Source: Hymenobacter swuensis DY53
Lineage (GTDB): Bacteria > Bacteroidota > Bacteroidia > Cytophagales > Hymenobacteraceae
Direction of reading: 5' to 3'
Length of the DNA: 64,000 nt
NCBI RefSeq assembly: GCF_000576555.1
Contig: NZ_CP007145.1
Coordinates: 4,734,501-4,798,500 of the forward strand
The notes beneath the pieces are model-generated. The model worked only from the letters and a program-made list of their open reading frames with translations, did no database searches and was not told the origin of the DNA. Shown piece after piece: positions 25,811 through 34,347 of this stretch (positions within the stretch are counted from its first letter, which is position 1; each line of letters opens with the position of its first letter). Both the position numbers and the translations under genes were made by a program.

Positions 25811-27814
25811 ATGAAGCTCGTATCCTCCCACCTCCCACCGCGTCGGGCTACTTGGTTTTCTTTCCTGACGCTAAGCGGCCTGTGGCTGCTGACTTTCCTC
25901 GGCCCCCAGCCAGCCAGTGCCCGCCCCGCCGATACGTTGCGGGTGACACCGGCGCTGGAAGAGCTGTTTGTTGACCCTACCTGCTACAGCGTGCTGGAAG
26001 ACCCCTCCGGTCAGCTCACGCTGGCGGAGGTGCGCGAACCAGCCCGGGCTCGCCAGTTTCAGGCGGGTAACCTGCTGCCTACCACCACTATGGAGCATCC
26101 AGGCTCAGCATACTGGCTGCGGCTGGTGGTGCGGGCTGAGGGCCAATTGAGCCAGCACTGGTACCTGGAAATGTTCGACTCCCACCTCAACAGCGTGGAG
26201 TTTTTCCCGGCCGATGGAGCCGCTCCCACTTATACCGGCTCGGCCTTTCCCCTCTCTACCCGCAAGTTTCCCTACAAGAACTTCCTGTTCCGCCTGCCCC
26301 TGCAGCCCAACCAGACGCAGACGTACTACCTACGGCTGAATTCCAGCTCCAAAACCACCTTCCTCAGCCGCCTGCGCACCGAGCAGCCTCTGGCTGTTCA
26401 TTTTCAGACGGAGTATGGCTTGTTGGGGGCTTTTTATGGGGTTTTGCTGATTATGGTGGTATACAATCTGTGCCTCTACCTCTTCATTGGCGAGCAAACC
26501 TACCTACGCTATGTGCTGTACGTGCTCAGTTGCAGCCTCGTATTCCTGTCGGAAGATGGCTTGGGGTTTCAATACCTCTGGCCCGATTATCCGGCGCTAA
26601 ATGAGCTGATTGTGGCTGGCTCACCCATTCTGCTGCTGCTCACGTTCAGCTATTACGCCCGTCAGTTCCTCGATATGCCCCTACGGCTGCCTCATTTCGA
26701 CCAGTGGGTGCGAGGGGTAGTGCTGCTGAGCGTGGGCGGCCTTATTATTGATGCCGTGTGGCTGCATTCGGGCTGGGGTTTCTGGTTTTACCTGCTGCCC
26801 TATGGGCTCATGTACTATGCCGCCGTACGGGTATGGCAACGGGGCCAGCGCCCGGCCCGCTATTTTCTGCTGGCCCACGCGCTGGTGGCCATCAGTGTCG
26901 GTTTTTTGATTTTGCGTAAGCTGGGTATCAGCACGTTCACCAGTACGGCTACGGTGTACAGCATGAACGTGGCTTTTGTCATTGAGGTAGTCGTGCTGTC
27001 ATACGCGCTGGGCGAAAAGATTAAAGCCATCAAGGATGCCACCATCCGGGCCCAGGATAAGCTGGTAAAGCAGCTGCGCAAAAAGCACCAGGTACAGGAG
27101 CAACTGGTAGAACAACTACATCACAATCAGACGCTTAAAGACCAACTAAACACAGAATTGGAAGGTTTGGTAGCGCAGCGCACTGAGGAGCTACGCCGCC
27201 AGAGTGATACCATTGCTGCTCAGAACCGGGAGCTGGTGCAGGCCAACGGGTTACTGGCCCTGCAGTCAGCGGCCATTGAGAAGCTGAATACCGAGCTGCA
27301 GCAAGATCTGCAGGAAGTAAAAACAGCCCGGGTGCTCTCCAAGGAGGTAGATTTCGGGGAATTCAGCCAGATTTACCCCGATAAGGATTCCTGCCTGGCT
27401 TACCTGGCCAACCTGAAATGGGCGGAGGGCTACCATTGCCGCAAGTGCGGCCACGAGAAATACTGCGACGGGCGCGAACCTCATTCCCGCCGCTGCACCA
27501 AATGCCGCTATGTGGAGTCGGCTACGGCCTACACGCTGCTCCAGAAGTGTAAGTTCTCCATTATTAAGGCCTTCTACGCGGTTTTTCTGATCTATACCCA
27601 CAAGGGCAACTACTCGTCCCAGGAGCTTTCCCGCGTACTTGATCTGCGCCAGGGCACGTGCTGGAGCTTCAGCCAGAAGGTATTGGAAGCCATGCGCCGC
27701 CGCCGCCACGCCCCCGATTTCGACGAGAATGAAGGCTGGACGCACGTACTGCTGGATGCTACTACCACGGAGGCCGAAGAAACAGTAGCGGAAGAATCGG
27801 CCGCTCAGGCATAG
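25811..27814 (+). CDS. 7TMR-DISM membrane sensor fused to IS1595-type transposase DNA-binding domain
   Basis: 667 aa from the ATG at 25811. Signal peptide at about 13-37. An extracytoplasmic 7TMR-DISMED2-like carbohydrate-binding-type domain spans 41-190; seven membrane helices span about 203-400 (7TMR-DISM); a long coiled coil spans 400-510. The C-terminus has a zinc ribbon, CRKC at 543-546 and CTKC at 562-565, within LKWAEGYHCRKCGHEKY, then SIIKAFYAVFLIYTHKG and SSQELSRVLDLRQGT helices. That segment matches the N-terminal part of IS1595 transposases; the DDE nuclease is missing. No histidine kinase or GGDEF output is present. I infer a membrane sensor whose output is DNA binding. It follows GH5 closely and precedes susC. 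Confidence 0.8.
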   Translation: MKLVSSHLPPRRATWFSFLTLSGLWLLTFLGPQPASARPADTLRVTPALEELFVDPTCYSVLEDPSGQLTLAEVREPARARQFQAGNLLPTTTMEHPGSAYWLRLVVRAEGQLSQHWYLEMFDSHLNSVEFFPADGAAPTYTGSAFPLSTRKFPYKNFLFRLPLQPNQTQTYYLRLNSSSKTTFLSRLRTEQPLAVHFQTEYGLLGAFYGVLLIMVVYNLCLYLFIGEQTYLRYVLYVLSCSLVFLSEDGLGFQYLWPDYPALNELIVAGSPILLLLTFSYYARQFLDMPLRLPHFDQWVRGVVLLSVGGLIIDAVWLHSGWGFWFYLLPYGLMYYAAVRVWQRGQRPARYFLLAHALVAISVGFLILRKLGISTFTSTATVYSMNVAFVIEVVVLSYALGEKIKAIKDATIRAQDKLVKQLRKKHQVQEQLVEQLHHNQTLKDQLNTELEGLVAQRTEELRRQSDTIAAQNRELVQANGLLALQSAAIEKLNTELQQDLQEVKTARVLSKEVDFGEFSQIYPDKDSCLAYLANLKWAEGYHCRKCGHEKYCDGREPHSRRCTKCRYVESATAYTLLQKCKFSIIKAFYAVFLIYTHKGNYSSQELSRVLDLRQGTCWSFSQKVLEAMRRRRHAPDFDENEGWTHVLLDATTTEAEETVAEESAAQA

Positions 27815-27839
27815 CCCTGCCGCTAACCAGAATACCGGC

Positions 27840-27894
27840 CGCACGCCGGCATCAGCTTGGCAGCCTGTAGCTACCGGGCCGATGCCGGCGTGCG
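27840..27894 (+). terminator. Hairpin after sensor gene
   Basis: Perfect 14-bp arms (27840-27853 with 27881-27894) around a 27-nt loop. There is no T-run, so it may act as a weak terminator or protect the 3' end. Confidence 0.55.
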
Positions 27895-28146
27895 AAACAA
27901 CCCACCAGTGAAAAGCAGCTGCAGCACACTCCTCAACGCAGAAATCTGCCGTTGATGTAGCTATCAGGGCAACCTATGAAACGGATGAATCCCAGGCGCT
28001 GGCTGCTCCTGAGCGCCTTCATTCAGGTTTGTTATCAAGACTGCCCCTCCCCTGTTCCAACTGATAGCCTACTTGGTCATCCTGCTTGGCTATTCAGTCC
28101 TGCCAGTCCATCGCACCTCTGTTTTCAGAATAGCGTAAGTTTGGTA

Positions 28147-28308
28147 TGTAAGTGGCCACTCAGGTGCACGTAAGTGCAAAAAAAGTTAAGAATAACTGGT
28201 GTTTTTTTGATTGTTTTTTACGTGTTGCATTTGCCCTGACGGAAGGCCCGACGGTGCCTTACAAGCCCGATAAGCGCCTCTTTTGCGTGTGTTGTAAGTG
28301 TATAATAC
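28147..28308 (+). promoter_or_regulatory. Operator-like motif cluster upstream of susC
   Basis: The 897 bases between the sensor and susC carry no convincing gene. GTAAGTG occurs at 28147-28153, 28170-28176 and 28294-28300. The last is inside GCGTGTGTTGTAAGTGTATA (from 28285), an imperfect dyad TGTGTT-N10-AATACA. ACGTGTT lies at 28220-28226. The layout repeats that upstream of the GH16 gene. Confidence 0.65.
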
Positions 28309-28364
28309 AGTTGTGACTTAGGCTCAAAAACCGCATTTTCAGCGCGTATAGGCAGTTTTCACTA

Positions 28365-28396
28365 TTGCTTTTCCGAAACAAGGTCGGATATATTTG
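28365..28396 (+). promoter_or_regulatory. susC promoter, TTG-N21-TATATTTG
   Basis: TTG at 28365-28367 and a perfect -7 element at 28389-28396, with the same N21 spacer as the GH16 promoter. The TTG is 80 nt from the operator motif start, as at 19138. Confidence 0.75.
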
Positions 28397-28402
28397 GGTC
28401 AC

Positions 28403-28711
28403 GACTTCCCGTTTACAGCTCAGCCTTCCTGCTTTATCCGCTGGACTACCATAAAATCGGCTGTCGGTTCCGGTTTCAGATTGCCTGCCTCCGGTTATTC
28501 AGTCCGTCCTGTATCACTGCCTGCAAGGCGGCCAGTATTCTTTCCGCAGGTAGTGTAATGCTCCTCTGAGTGCCACCCCGGCTTACTGCCTGAACCAGCA
28601 AGGTGGCTGTAGACGCTTTTTGATTTTTCCGGTAGCCATACCTCCCCAGGGTCAGGCCACATTATCACCGGGTTTTACCTGCTTTTCACTTCCCTCAATT
28701 CCCACACATCA
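28403..28711 (+). other. Long 5' leader of susC mRNA (no gene)
   Basis: About 310 nt separate the predicted start of transcription from the susC ATG. It holds no open frame I can support. No known riboswitch was recognised. The last bases, CCCACACATCA before the ATG, resemble those before the GH16 ATG at 19303. Confidence 0.4.
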
Positions 28712-31700
28712 ATGAACCAACACCTCTACACTCAGGCGTTCCGCCGGGCATTGTGGCTGGCGGCCTGCGGTTTGCCAACCCTGCCTGCGCTGGCAGCCAC
28801 TCCCATTGGCGCTCCGGAAGCTGCCACTCGCTTCGCCACGCTGGCCGATGTTCCTGTTTCGGGTCGCGTGACTCAGAGCAACGGGGACCCGCTACCGGGC
28901 GTGACCATTATTGTCAAGGGAACCACTATCGGGGCTACTACCGATGCGGACGGCCGCTTTAGCCTGAACGCACCGGAAAACTCCACGCTGGTTATCAGCT
29001 ACGTTGGTTTCACCCGGCGGGAAGTGCCGGTAACCGGTGCTTCTACTTCCGTCAACGTAACGCTGACGGAAGATGCGCGCGCGCTGAGCGAGGTGGTAGT
29101 AGTAGGCTACGGCACGCAGGAACGCGGCAGCGTAACGGGCGCTATTTCGTCTGTTGGGGCCGCTGACATTGTGCGCCAGCCGGTGCCCGATGTGACGCAA
29201 GCAATCCAGGGCAAAGTGGCCGGCGTGACCATTACCTCCAACGGTGGCGCGCCGGGCGGAGCCGCTGGTACCGCCGTACGGGTCCGTGGCATCACATCCG
29301 CCGGCAACAACAACCCGCTGTATGTAGTGGACGGCTTTCCGCTGCCCGATGGCGGCGACAACCAGCTCAACGCCATCAGCTCCAATGACATTGAGTCGAT
29401 TGACATCCTGAAAGATGCCTCGGCTACGGCTATTTACGGGGTGCGGGCGGCCAACGGGGTAGTTATCATCACCACCAAACGGGGCAAGGCTGGTCAGTCT
29501 ACCTTTAACCTGGATGTGTACCGCGGGGTGCAGACGGTAGCCCGCAAGCTAGACCTGCTCAACGCCGAAGAGTACGCCACCATCAATAATGAGTCGTTGC
29601 TGGCGGCTGGCAAGCCCATTGCTCTGGACAAGCTACGCAACCCCTCGGCTCTGGGCGAAGGCACCGACTGGCAGGACCTGCTGTTCCGCCGGGCCAAAAT
29701 CCAGAACTATTCCCTTTCCGCCACCGGCGGCAGCGAAAAATCCCGCTACGCCCTGTCGGGCACGTATTTCCAGCAGGACGGCATCATTCTGGGCACCAAC
29801 TTCGAGCGGTTTACGCTGCGTGCCAACGGAGATGTGCAGGTAGGCCGCATGCTGAAGGTGGGTAACAGCATCTCGCTGACGCACCTGAGCGACCGGCAGG
29901 TAACGAGCAATAACGGGGAATACGGCGCGGTGCAGCAGCTGCTGCGCATTCCGCCCACGGTGCAGCCCTATCGCCCCGATGGCTACTGGTACCAGCCCAA
30001 CAGCGCCGAAGACAACTTCACGGAGGAAAACCCGCTGGCTACTTCGCAGCGCGTGAACCAGAAGTTTACCCGTAACCGGGCCATTACTACCTTCTTTGCC
30101 GAGCTGGAGCCCATCAAGGGGTTACGCTTCCGCACCAACGTGGGTGCCGACCTGATCTTCGACAACTTCAACAGCTTTGCCCCCAAAGGCCCGGAACTGG
30201 CTGGCTACACTCAGCGCTACATAACGGCCGGCGCAGCGGCTACCTCCAGCTACGCGCCCACGTACCTGATTGAAAACACTGCAACCTACGACCACCTGTT
30301 TGCCGATAAGCACCAGTTCACGCTGCTGCTGGGCCAGTCGGCCCAGGAGTTCAATTTCAGCAACGTCGCGGCCTACCGCTCCCTCTATCTGCGCAACGAC
30401 CTGCAGACGATTAACGCGGGCCCCATCAACCCACAGCTCAACAACGGCGGCACCATTGATACCCGCCGGCGTCTGGCCAGCCTTTTCGGCCGGATCAACT
30501 ACGAGTTTGCCGGGAAGTACATCTTCCAAGCTACTGTTCGTCGCGACGGCTCCTCGCGCTTTGACCTAGGTGAGAAATTCGGCTTCTTCCCCGGCGCTTC
30601 GGTGGGCTGGCGCATTTCGGAGGAAGACTTCCTCAAGGGCAACAGTGTCATCAGCAACCTGAAGCTGCGCGCCGGCTACGGCCGCGTGGGCAACGAGTTG
30701 AACGCCGACCGGTTCGCGTACCTGTATGCCATCCGGTTCGGGGCCAACTACCCGCTGGGTCCCGATGGGGCCATCAACATCGGGGGGGCTCCTACCCGCC
30801 TGGCCAACCCGAATCTGCGCTGGGAATACAACGACCAGGCGAACTTCGGTATTGACCTGGGCTTGCTGGATAACCGCTTCGAGGCCACCATTGACCTCTA
30901 CAACCGGAACTCGCCCAATCTCATTGCCAACATTCCCCCCTCCTTGGTTTCGGGTACCTACGAATCGGTGCCGGGCAACGCCGCCTCCGCCTACAACCGG
31001 GGTATCGACGTGAGCCTGACCTCGCACAACTTCACCGGCAGCGGCCAGGACCTGAACTGGAGCACGACTCTGAACGTGTCAGCCTTCAAAACCAAGCTGG
31101 AAGACCTGGGTGCCGGTTTACCCTACAACGGGCAGGGCTCCCTGAGTGGCACCATTGTGCGCTATGACGTGAACCAGGCATTTGGCTCGTTCTATGGGTT
31201 CCAGGCAGATGGCCTGTTCCAGAACCAGGCGGAAGTAGACGCCGCTCCCAAGCAGGAAACCGGCACCGCCCCCGGCGACATTCGCTTCCGGGATACCAAC
31301 GGCGACGGCGTGATTACCGACCTCGACCGGACGTTCATCGGCAATCCGAACCCCAATTTCTCGTTTGGCATCACCAATACCCTGAACTTCAAAAACTTCG
31401 ACCTGAGCTTCTTCATTCAGGGCGTACAGGGCAATGATGTGTACAACCTCAACCGCTACATCACGGAAAGCGCGCTGTACAGCACCACCAACGGCACAAC
31501 CCGCATTCTGAACCGCTGGACCGGCGAGGGTACCAGTAACGATGTGCCGCGTGCCATCAACGGTGACCCCAACCGCAACCTGCGGGTGTCCACGCACTTC
31601 ATTGAGGATGGCTCCTATGTCCGCCTCAAAAACCTGACCCTCGGGTACACACTGCCCAAAAGCGTTATGAGCCGTATTTCGGCCTCGCAGCTGCGCGTGT

Positions 31701-31834
31701 ACTTCACGGCCCAGAACCTGGCTACGCTCACCAAATACACCGGCTACGACCCTGAGGTGAGTGCCAGCGGCGTTGACCTGGGTATCTATCCGCAGGCGCG
31801 TGTGTTCATGGGCGGCCTGAACATTGGGTTCTAA
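28712..31834 (+). CDS. SusC/RagA-family TonB-linked outer membrane glucan transporter
   Basis: 1040 aa. Signal peptide to about residue 29. A carboxypeptidase-regulatory-like domain (about 50-125; GRVTQSNGDPLPGVTIIVKG) is followed by the TonB-box region SEVVVVGYGTQERGSVTGA, a plug (about 135-245; GIKDPLY-like NNPLYVVDGFPL) and a 22-strand barrel ending VFMGGLNIGF. There is no N-terminal STN domain, so signalling through an ECF anti-sigma factor is not expected. It imports oligosaccharides through the outer membrane with SusD. It heads susC-susD-lipoprotein-GH16 and has its own promoter. Confidence 0.96.
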   Translation: MNQHLYTQAFRRALWLAACGLPTLPALAATPIGAPEAATRFATLADVPVSGRVTQSNGDPLPGVTIIVKGTTIGATTDADGRFSLNAPENSTLVISYVGFTRREVPVTGASTSVNVTLTEDARALSEVVVVGYGTQERGSVTGAISSVGAADIVRQPVPDVTQAIQGKVAGVTITSNGGAPGGAAGTAVRVRGITSAGNNNPLYVVDGFPLPDGGDNQLNAISSNDIESIDILKDASATAIYGVRAANGVVIITTKRGKAGQSTFNLDVYRGVQTVARKLDLLNAEEYATINNESLLAAGKPIALDKLRNPSALGEGTDWQDLLFRRAKIQNYSLSATGGSEKSRYALSGTYFQQDGIILGTNFERFTLRANGDVQVGRMLKVGNSISLTHLSDRQVTSNNGEYGAVQQLLRIPPTVQPYRPDGYWYQPNSAEDNFTEENPLATSQRVNQKFTRNRAITTFFAELEPIKGLRFRTNVGADLIFDNFNSFAPKGPELAGYTQRYITAGAAATSSYAPTYLIENTATYDHLFADKHQFTLLLGQSAQEFNFSNVAAYRSLYLRNDLQTINAGPINPQLNNGGTIDTRRRLASLFGRINYEFAGKYIFQATVRRDGSSRFDLGEKFGFFPGASVGWRISEEDFLKGNSVISNLKLRAGYGRVGNELNADRFAYLYAIRFGANYPLGPDGAINIGGAPTRLANPNLRWEYNDQANFGIDLGLLDNRFEATIDLYNRNSPNLIANIPPSLVSGTYESVPGNAASAYNRGIDVSLTSHNFTGSGQDLNWSTTLNVSAFKTKLEDLGAGLPYNGQGSLSGTIVRYDVNQAFGSFYGFQADGLFQNQAEVDAAPKQETGTAPGDIRFRDTNGDGVITDLDRTFIGNPNPNFSFGITNTLNFKNFDLSFFIQGVQGNDVYNLNRYITESALYSTTNGTTRILNRWTGEGTSNDVPRAINGDPNRNLRVSTHFIEDGSYVRLKNLTLGYTLPKSVMSRISASQLRVYFTAQNLATLTKYTGYDPEVSASGVDLGIYPQARVFMGGLNIGF

Positions 31835-31858
31835 TCTTCTACTTCCCACCCCCTCATC

Positions 31859-33391
31859 ATGACTATTTCAAAACTCACCTGCAGTGCTTTTCTGCTGTCA
31901 CTGGGCTTGCTGGTTGGCTGCACCGAGAAGTTCCTGGAAGAAGCTCCTTCCGATCAGGTAACGGATATCAACTTTTACCAGAACCAGACCGATGCCATTC
32001 AGGCTGTAACGGCGGCGTATAGCGAACTGACCAAAGAAGGTCAGTACAACCTTTCCATGTGGGCCTTCGATATCATGGCCGACATCTCGGTAACGGGCGG
32101 CGACGACGGCAACGACGGTATTGAGTACAAGCAGCTGGAGGCCTTCAGCATTCCATCTACCAACATCGTCACGAACCGTCTATGGGGTGGCTGTTTCATC
32201 GGGGTGCAACGGGCCAACATCGTGCTCCAGAAGGTGCCTGGTATTCAGGGCATGGACCCCGATATTCAGAAGCGTTGCCTGGGCGAAGCGCAGTTTCTGC
32301 GGGCCAAATACTACTTTGATCTGGTGCGCGCTTACGGCGACGTGCCTCTGTTCACCAGCCCGCCGGCCAGCCCTGAGGCGGTAAATATTCCGCGCACTCC
32401 CGCCGCTCAGGTGTACGCCCAGATTGAGCAGGACCTGAAAGACGCCATCGGCAACCTGCCGGGCTCCTACAGCGGCGCCGATTTGGGCCGGGCTACCAAG
32501 TGGGCAGCTACGGGCCTGTTGGCAAAAGTCTACATCACCCAAGGCAAGAAAACCGAAGCCGCGCAGCGTGCCCGGGAAGTTATTACCGGCTCGGGCAAGT
32601 CGCTGTGGGCCAACTACGGCGACAACTTCAAAGTGGCCAACGAGAACGGCAAAGAGTCGCTGTTCGAAATTCAGTACGTGAACGGTCGGAATGAATATGA
32701 CCGTAACAACGTGGGCTCATCGATGAACGAGTTCTTCGGCCCTCGGGGTGCCAACCAGACGCCCGGCAGCGGCTACGGCTTCAACATTCCCGAGCCCGAC
32801 TTCGTGGATGGCTACGAGGCCGGCGACACGCGCAAATCAGCTAGCATCTGGGTGCCCGGCGACACGTACCCCGACGGCGGTAAGCAGTCGGCCAAAGCCA
32901 CTGGTTCACCATTCGGCTATAACACCAAGAAGTGGTTTGTAGGCAAGGTGAACACCAACATCTGGGACTCGCCCCTGAATGTGCCGGTATTGCGCCTAGC
33001 TGAGATGTACCTGATTCTGGCGGAGGCCGTTGGCCCGACTACCGAAGGACTGGAAGCCATTAACAAAGTTCGCCGCCGGGCCTTCGGGCTGGACATCAAC
33101 ACCGCTTCTCCTGCCCGTGACCTTACGGCCGGTACCGCCGACTTCACGGCCGCAGTCCTGAAGGAACGCAAGTACGAGCTGGCCTTCGAGTTTGACCGGT
33201 GGTTTGACCTGAAGCGTTACGATGGTACGCCGTACGGCCTTATTCCGGTAATGACGGCGCAGGCCGCGTATCTACGCTCCCTCAACATCGGGGCGGTGCG
33301 CGGTATTCCTACCAAAACCCACTTGGTACTTCCCATTCCGCAGTCGGAGCTGGATGCCAACCCCGGGCTGGTGCAGAACCCTGGCTACTAG
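31859..33391 (+). CDS. SusD/RagB-family surface glycan-binding lipoprotein
   Basis: 510 aa. A lipobox, LGLLVGC, is followed by the SusD-type FLEEAPSDQVT. The N-terminal TPR-like helices (AVTAAYSELTKEG; FLRAKYYFDLVRAYGDVPL) and the C-terminal signature RKYELAFEFDRWFDLKRYDG are typical. It caps the SusC barrel at the cell surface and binds glucan oligosaccharides. The gap to susC is 24 nt, an evident operon. Confidence 0.95.
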   Translation: MTISKLTCSAFLLSLGLLVGCTEKFLEEAPSDQVTDINFYQNQTDAIQAVTAAYSELTKEGQYNLSMWAFDIMADISVTGGDDGNDGIEYKQLEAFSIPSTNIVTNRLWGGCFIGVQRANIVLQKVPGIQGMDPDIQKRCLGEAQFLRAKYYFDLVRAYGDVPLFTSPPASPEAVNIPRTPAAQVYAQIEQDLKDAIGNLPGSYSGADLGRATKWAATGLLAKVYITQGKKTEAAQRAREVITGSGKSLWANYGDNFKVANENGKESLFEIQYVNGRNEYDRNNVGSSMNEFFGPRGANQTPGSGYGFNIPEPDFVDGYEAGDTRKSASIWVPGDTYPDGGKQSAKATGSPFGYNTKKWFVGKVNTNIWDSPLNVPVLRLAEMYLILAEAVGPTTEGLEAINKVRRRAFGLDINTASPARDLTAGTADFTAAVLKERKYELAFEFDRWFDLKRYDGTPYGLIPVMTAQAAYLRSLNIGAVRGIPTKTHLVLPIPQSELDANPGLVQNPGY

Positions 33392-33427
33392 GTTCATTTT
33401 CACGAACGATTTCAGCTTTTCAGCACA

Positions 33428-34234
33428 ATGAAACATACATGGAACAAGGCAGCCCTGGTCCTTCTGGCCGGCTCACTGCTCTTCACCGCTTGTGATAAGG
33501 ACGAAGACGGCAAGCTGGAAGGCCCCAAGCCGACCGTTAGCTTTACCTCCAGTACGCCCAAAGTAGTGGGCCTCACCTCCGAAGTCACCTTCACCAGCAC
33601 CAGCACCGATGCCTTTCTGTATCAGTGGGATTTCGGGGATGGCACCATCGGCTCGGGCCAGACGGTTACCCACACCTACGCCAAGGGCGGCACCATGAAG
33701 GTGAAGCTCACGGCAGCGGGCCGGGGCGGGGCTACCACTTCCGAGACGCGGGAGGTAGTCATTGCCTCTCCGCTCAGCATCGTCAATCAACTGCTCACTG
33801 GGGGCTCATCTCGCACCTGGAAGTTGGATAACTCAGTGGCCGCTACCATTGTAGTAGGGCCTAACGATGCGGACCCCACGGGCTATTACGCCGGCGGTGC
33901 GGCCGGTAGTCTGCCTGCCTGCCAGGCCGATGATGAGTTTACCTTCAGCACCAGCAACGTGTATACTTACGACGCCAAAGCCCAAACCTTCGTGGCCGGG
34001 GCAGCTGGCGGCTGCCAGGCTCCCCGCTCCCGCACTACGCCCTTCACGTTTGGTGATGCCACCGGCACTGGTTTAGCGCAGCTCACGCTGGGCACTGCAG
34101 GCTCATTCATTGGTATCACCGATGCCCCGGACCTAGTGTACCGCATTCTTTCCATCGACAACCAGAAAATGGTACTGCGGGCCGGTGCGCCTAGTGCCGG
34201 CGTAGTTTTCACCATCAAGCTGGCGGTGAAATAG
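33428..34234 (+). CDS. PKD-domain surface lipoprotein of the glucan locus
   Basis: 268 aa. A lipobox ends in LLFTAC|D, followed by charged residues as in surface-exported lipoproteins. A PKD domain lies at about 35-115 (YQWDFGDG, THTYAKGG). The second half (about 120-268; RTWKLDNS...ADDEFTFS) resembles C-terminal domains of SusE/F-type or surface glycan-binding proteins. Placed third after susC and susD, it likely binds the same glucan at the surface. The specific ligand is inferred from context. Confidence 0.82.
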   Translation: MKHTWNKAALVLLAGSLLFTACDKDEDGKLEGPKPTVSFTSSTPKVVGLTSEVTFTSTSTDAFLYQWDFGDGTIGSGQTVTHTYAKGGTMKVKLTAAGRGGATTSETREVVIASPLSIVNQLLTGGSSRTWKLDNSVAATIVVGPNDADPTGYYAGGAAGSLPACQADDEFTFSTSNVYTYDAKAQTFVAGAAGGCQAPRSRTTPFTFGDATGTGLAQLTLGTAGSFIGITDAPDLVYRILSIDNQKMVLRAGAPSAGVVFTIKLAVK

Positions 34235-34257
34235 CCCTCCTATTCCAACCTGTACCG

Positions 34258-34292
34258 CAAAGCCGGCCGGGATGTCGCTCCGGCCGGCTTTG
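34258..34292 (+). terminator. Hairpin between lipoprotein and GH16 genes
   Basis: Perfect 13-bp arms (34258-34270 with 34280-34292), GC-rich, with only TTTG after. It may reduce read-through into the GH16 lipoprotein gene or protect the upstream mRNA. Confidence 0.55.
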
Positions 34293-34347
34293 TACAACCT
34301 GCCCGCGCACCCGATGCATTGAGCTGGTTTACGTAGCACCCCTTCCT

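Noticed and set aside
27365..27814. Recent IS1595 insertion into the sensor gene
   Set aside because: The transposase-like part is in frame, preceded by a continuous coiled coil, lacks the DDE domain, and no terminal inverted repeats or target duplication were seen.
27976..28173. 65-aa open frame upstream of susC
   Set aside because: Starts like a signal peptide but continues with Pro/Ser/His-rich sequence without codon bias; it overlaps the GTAAGTG motifs of the control region.
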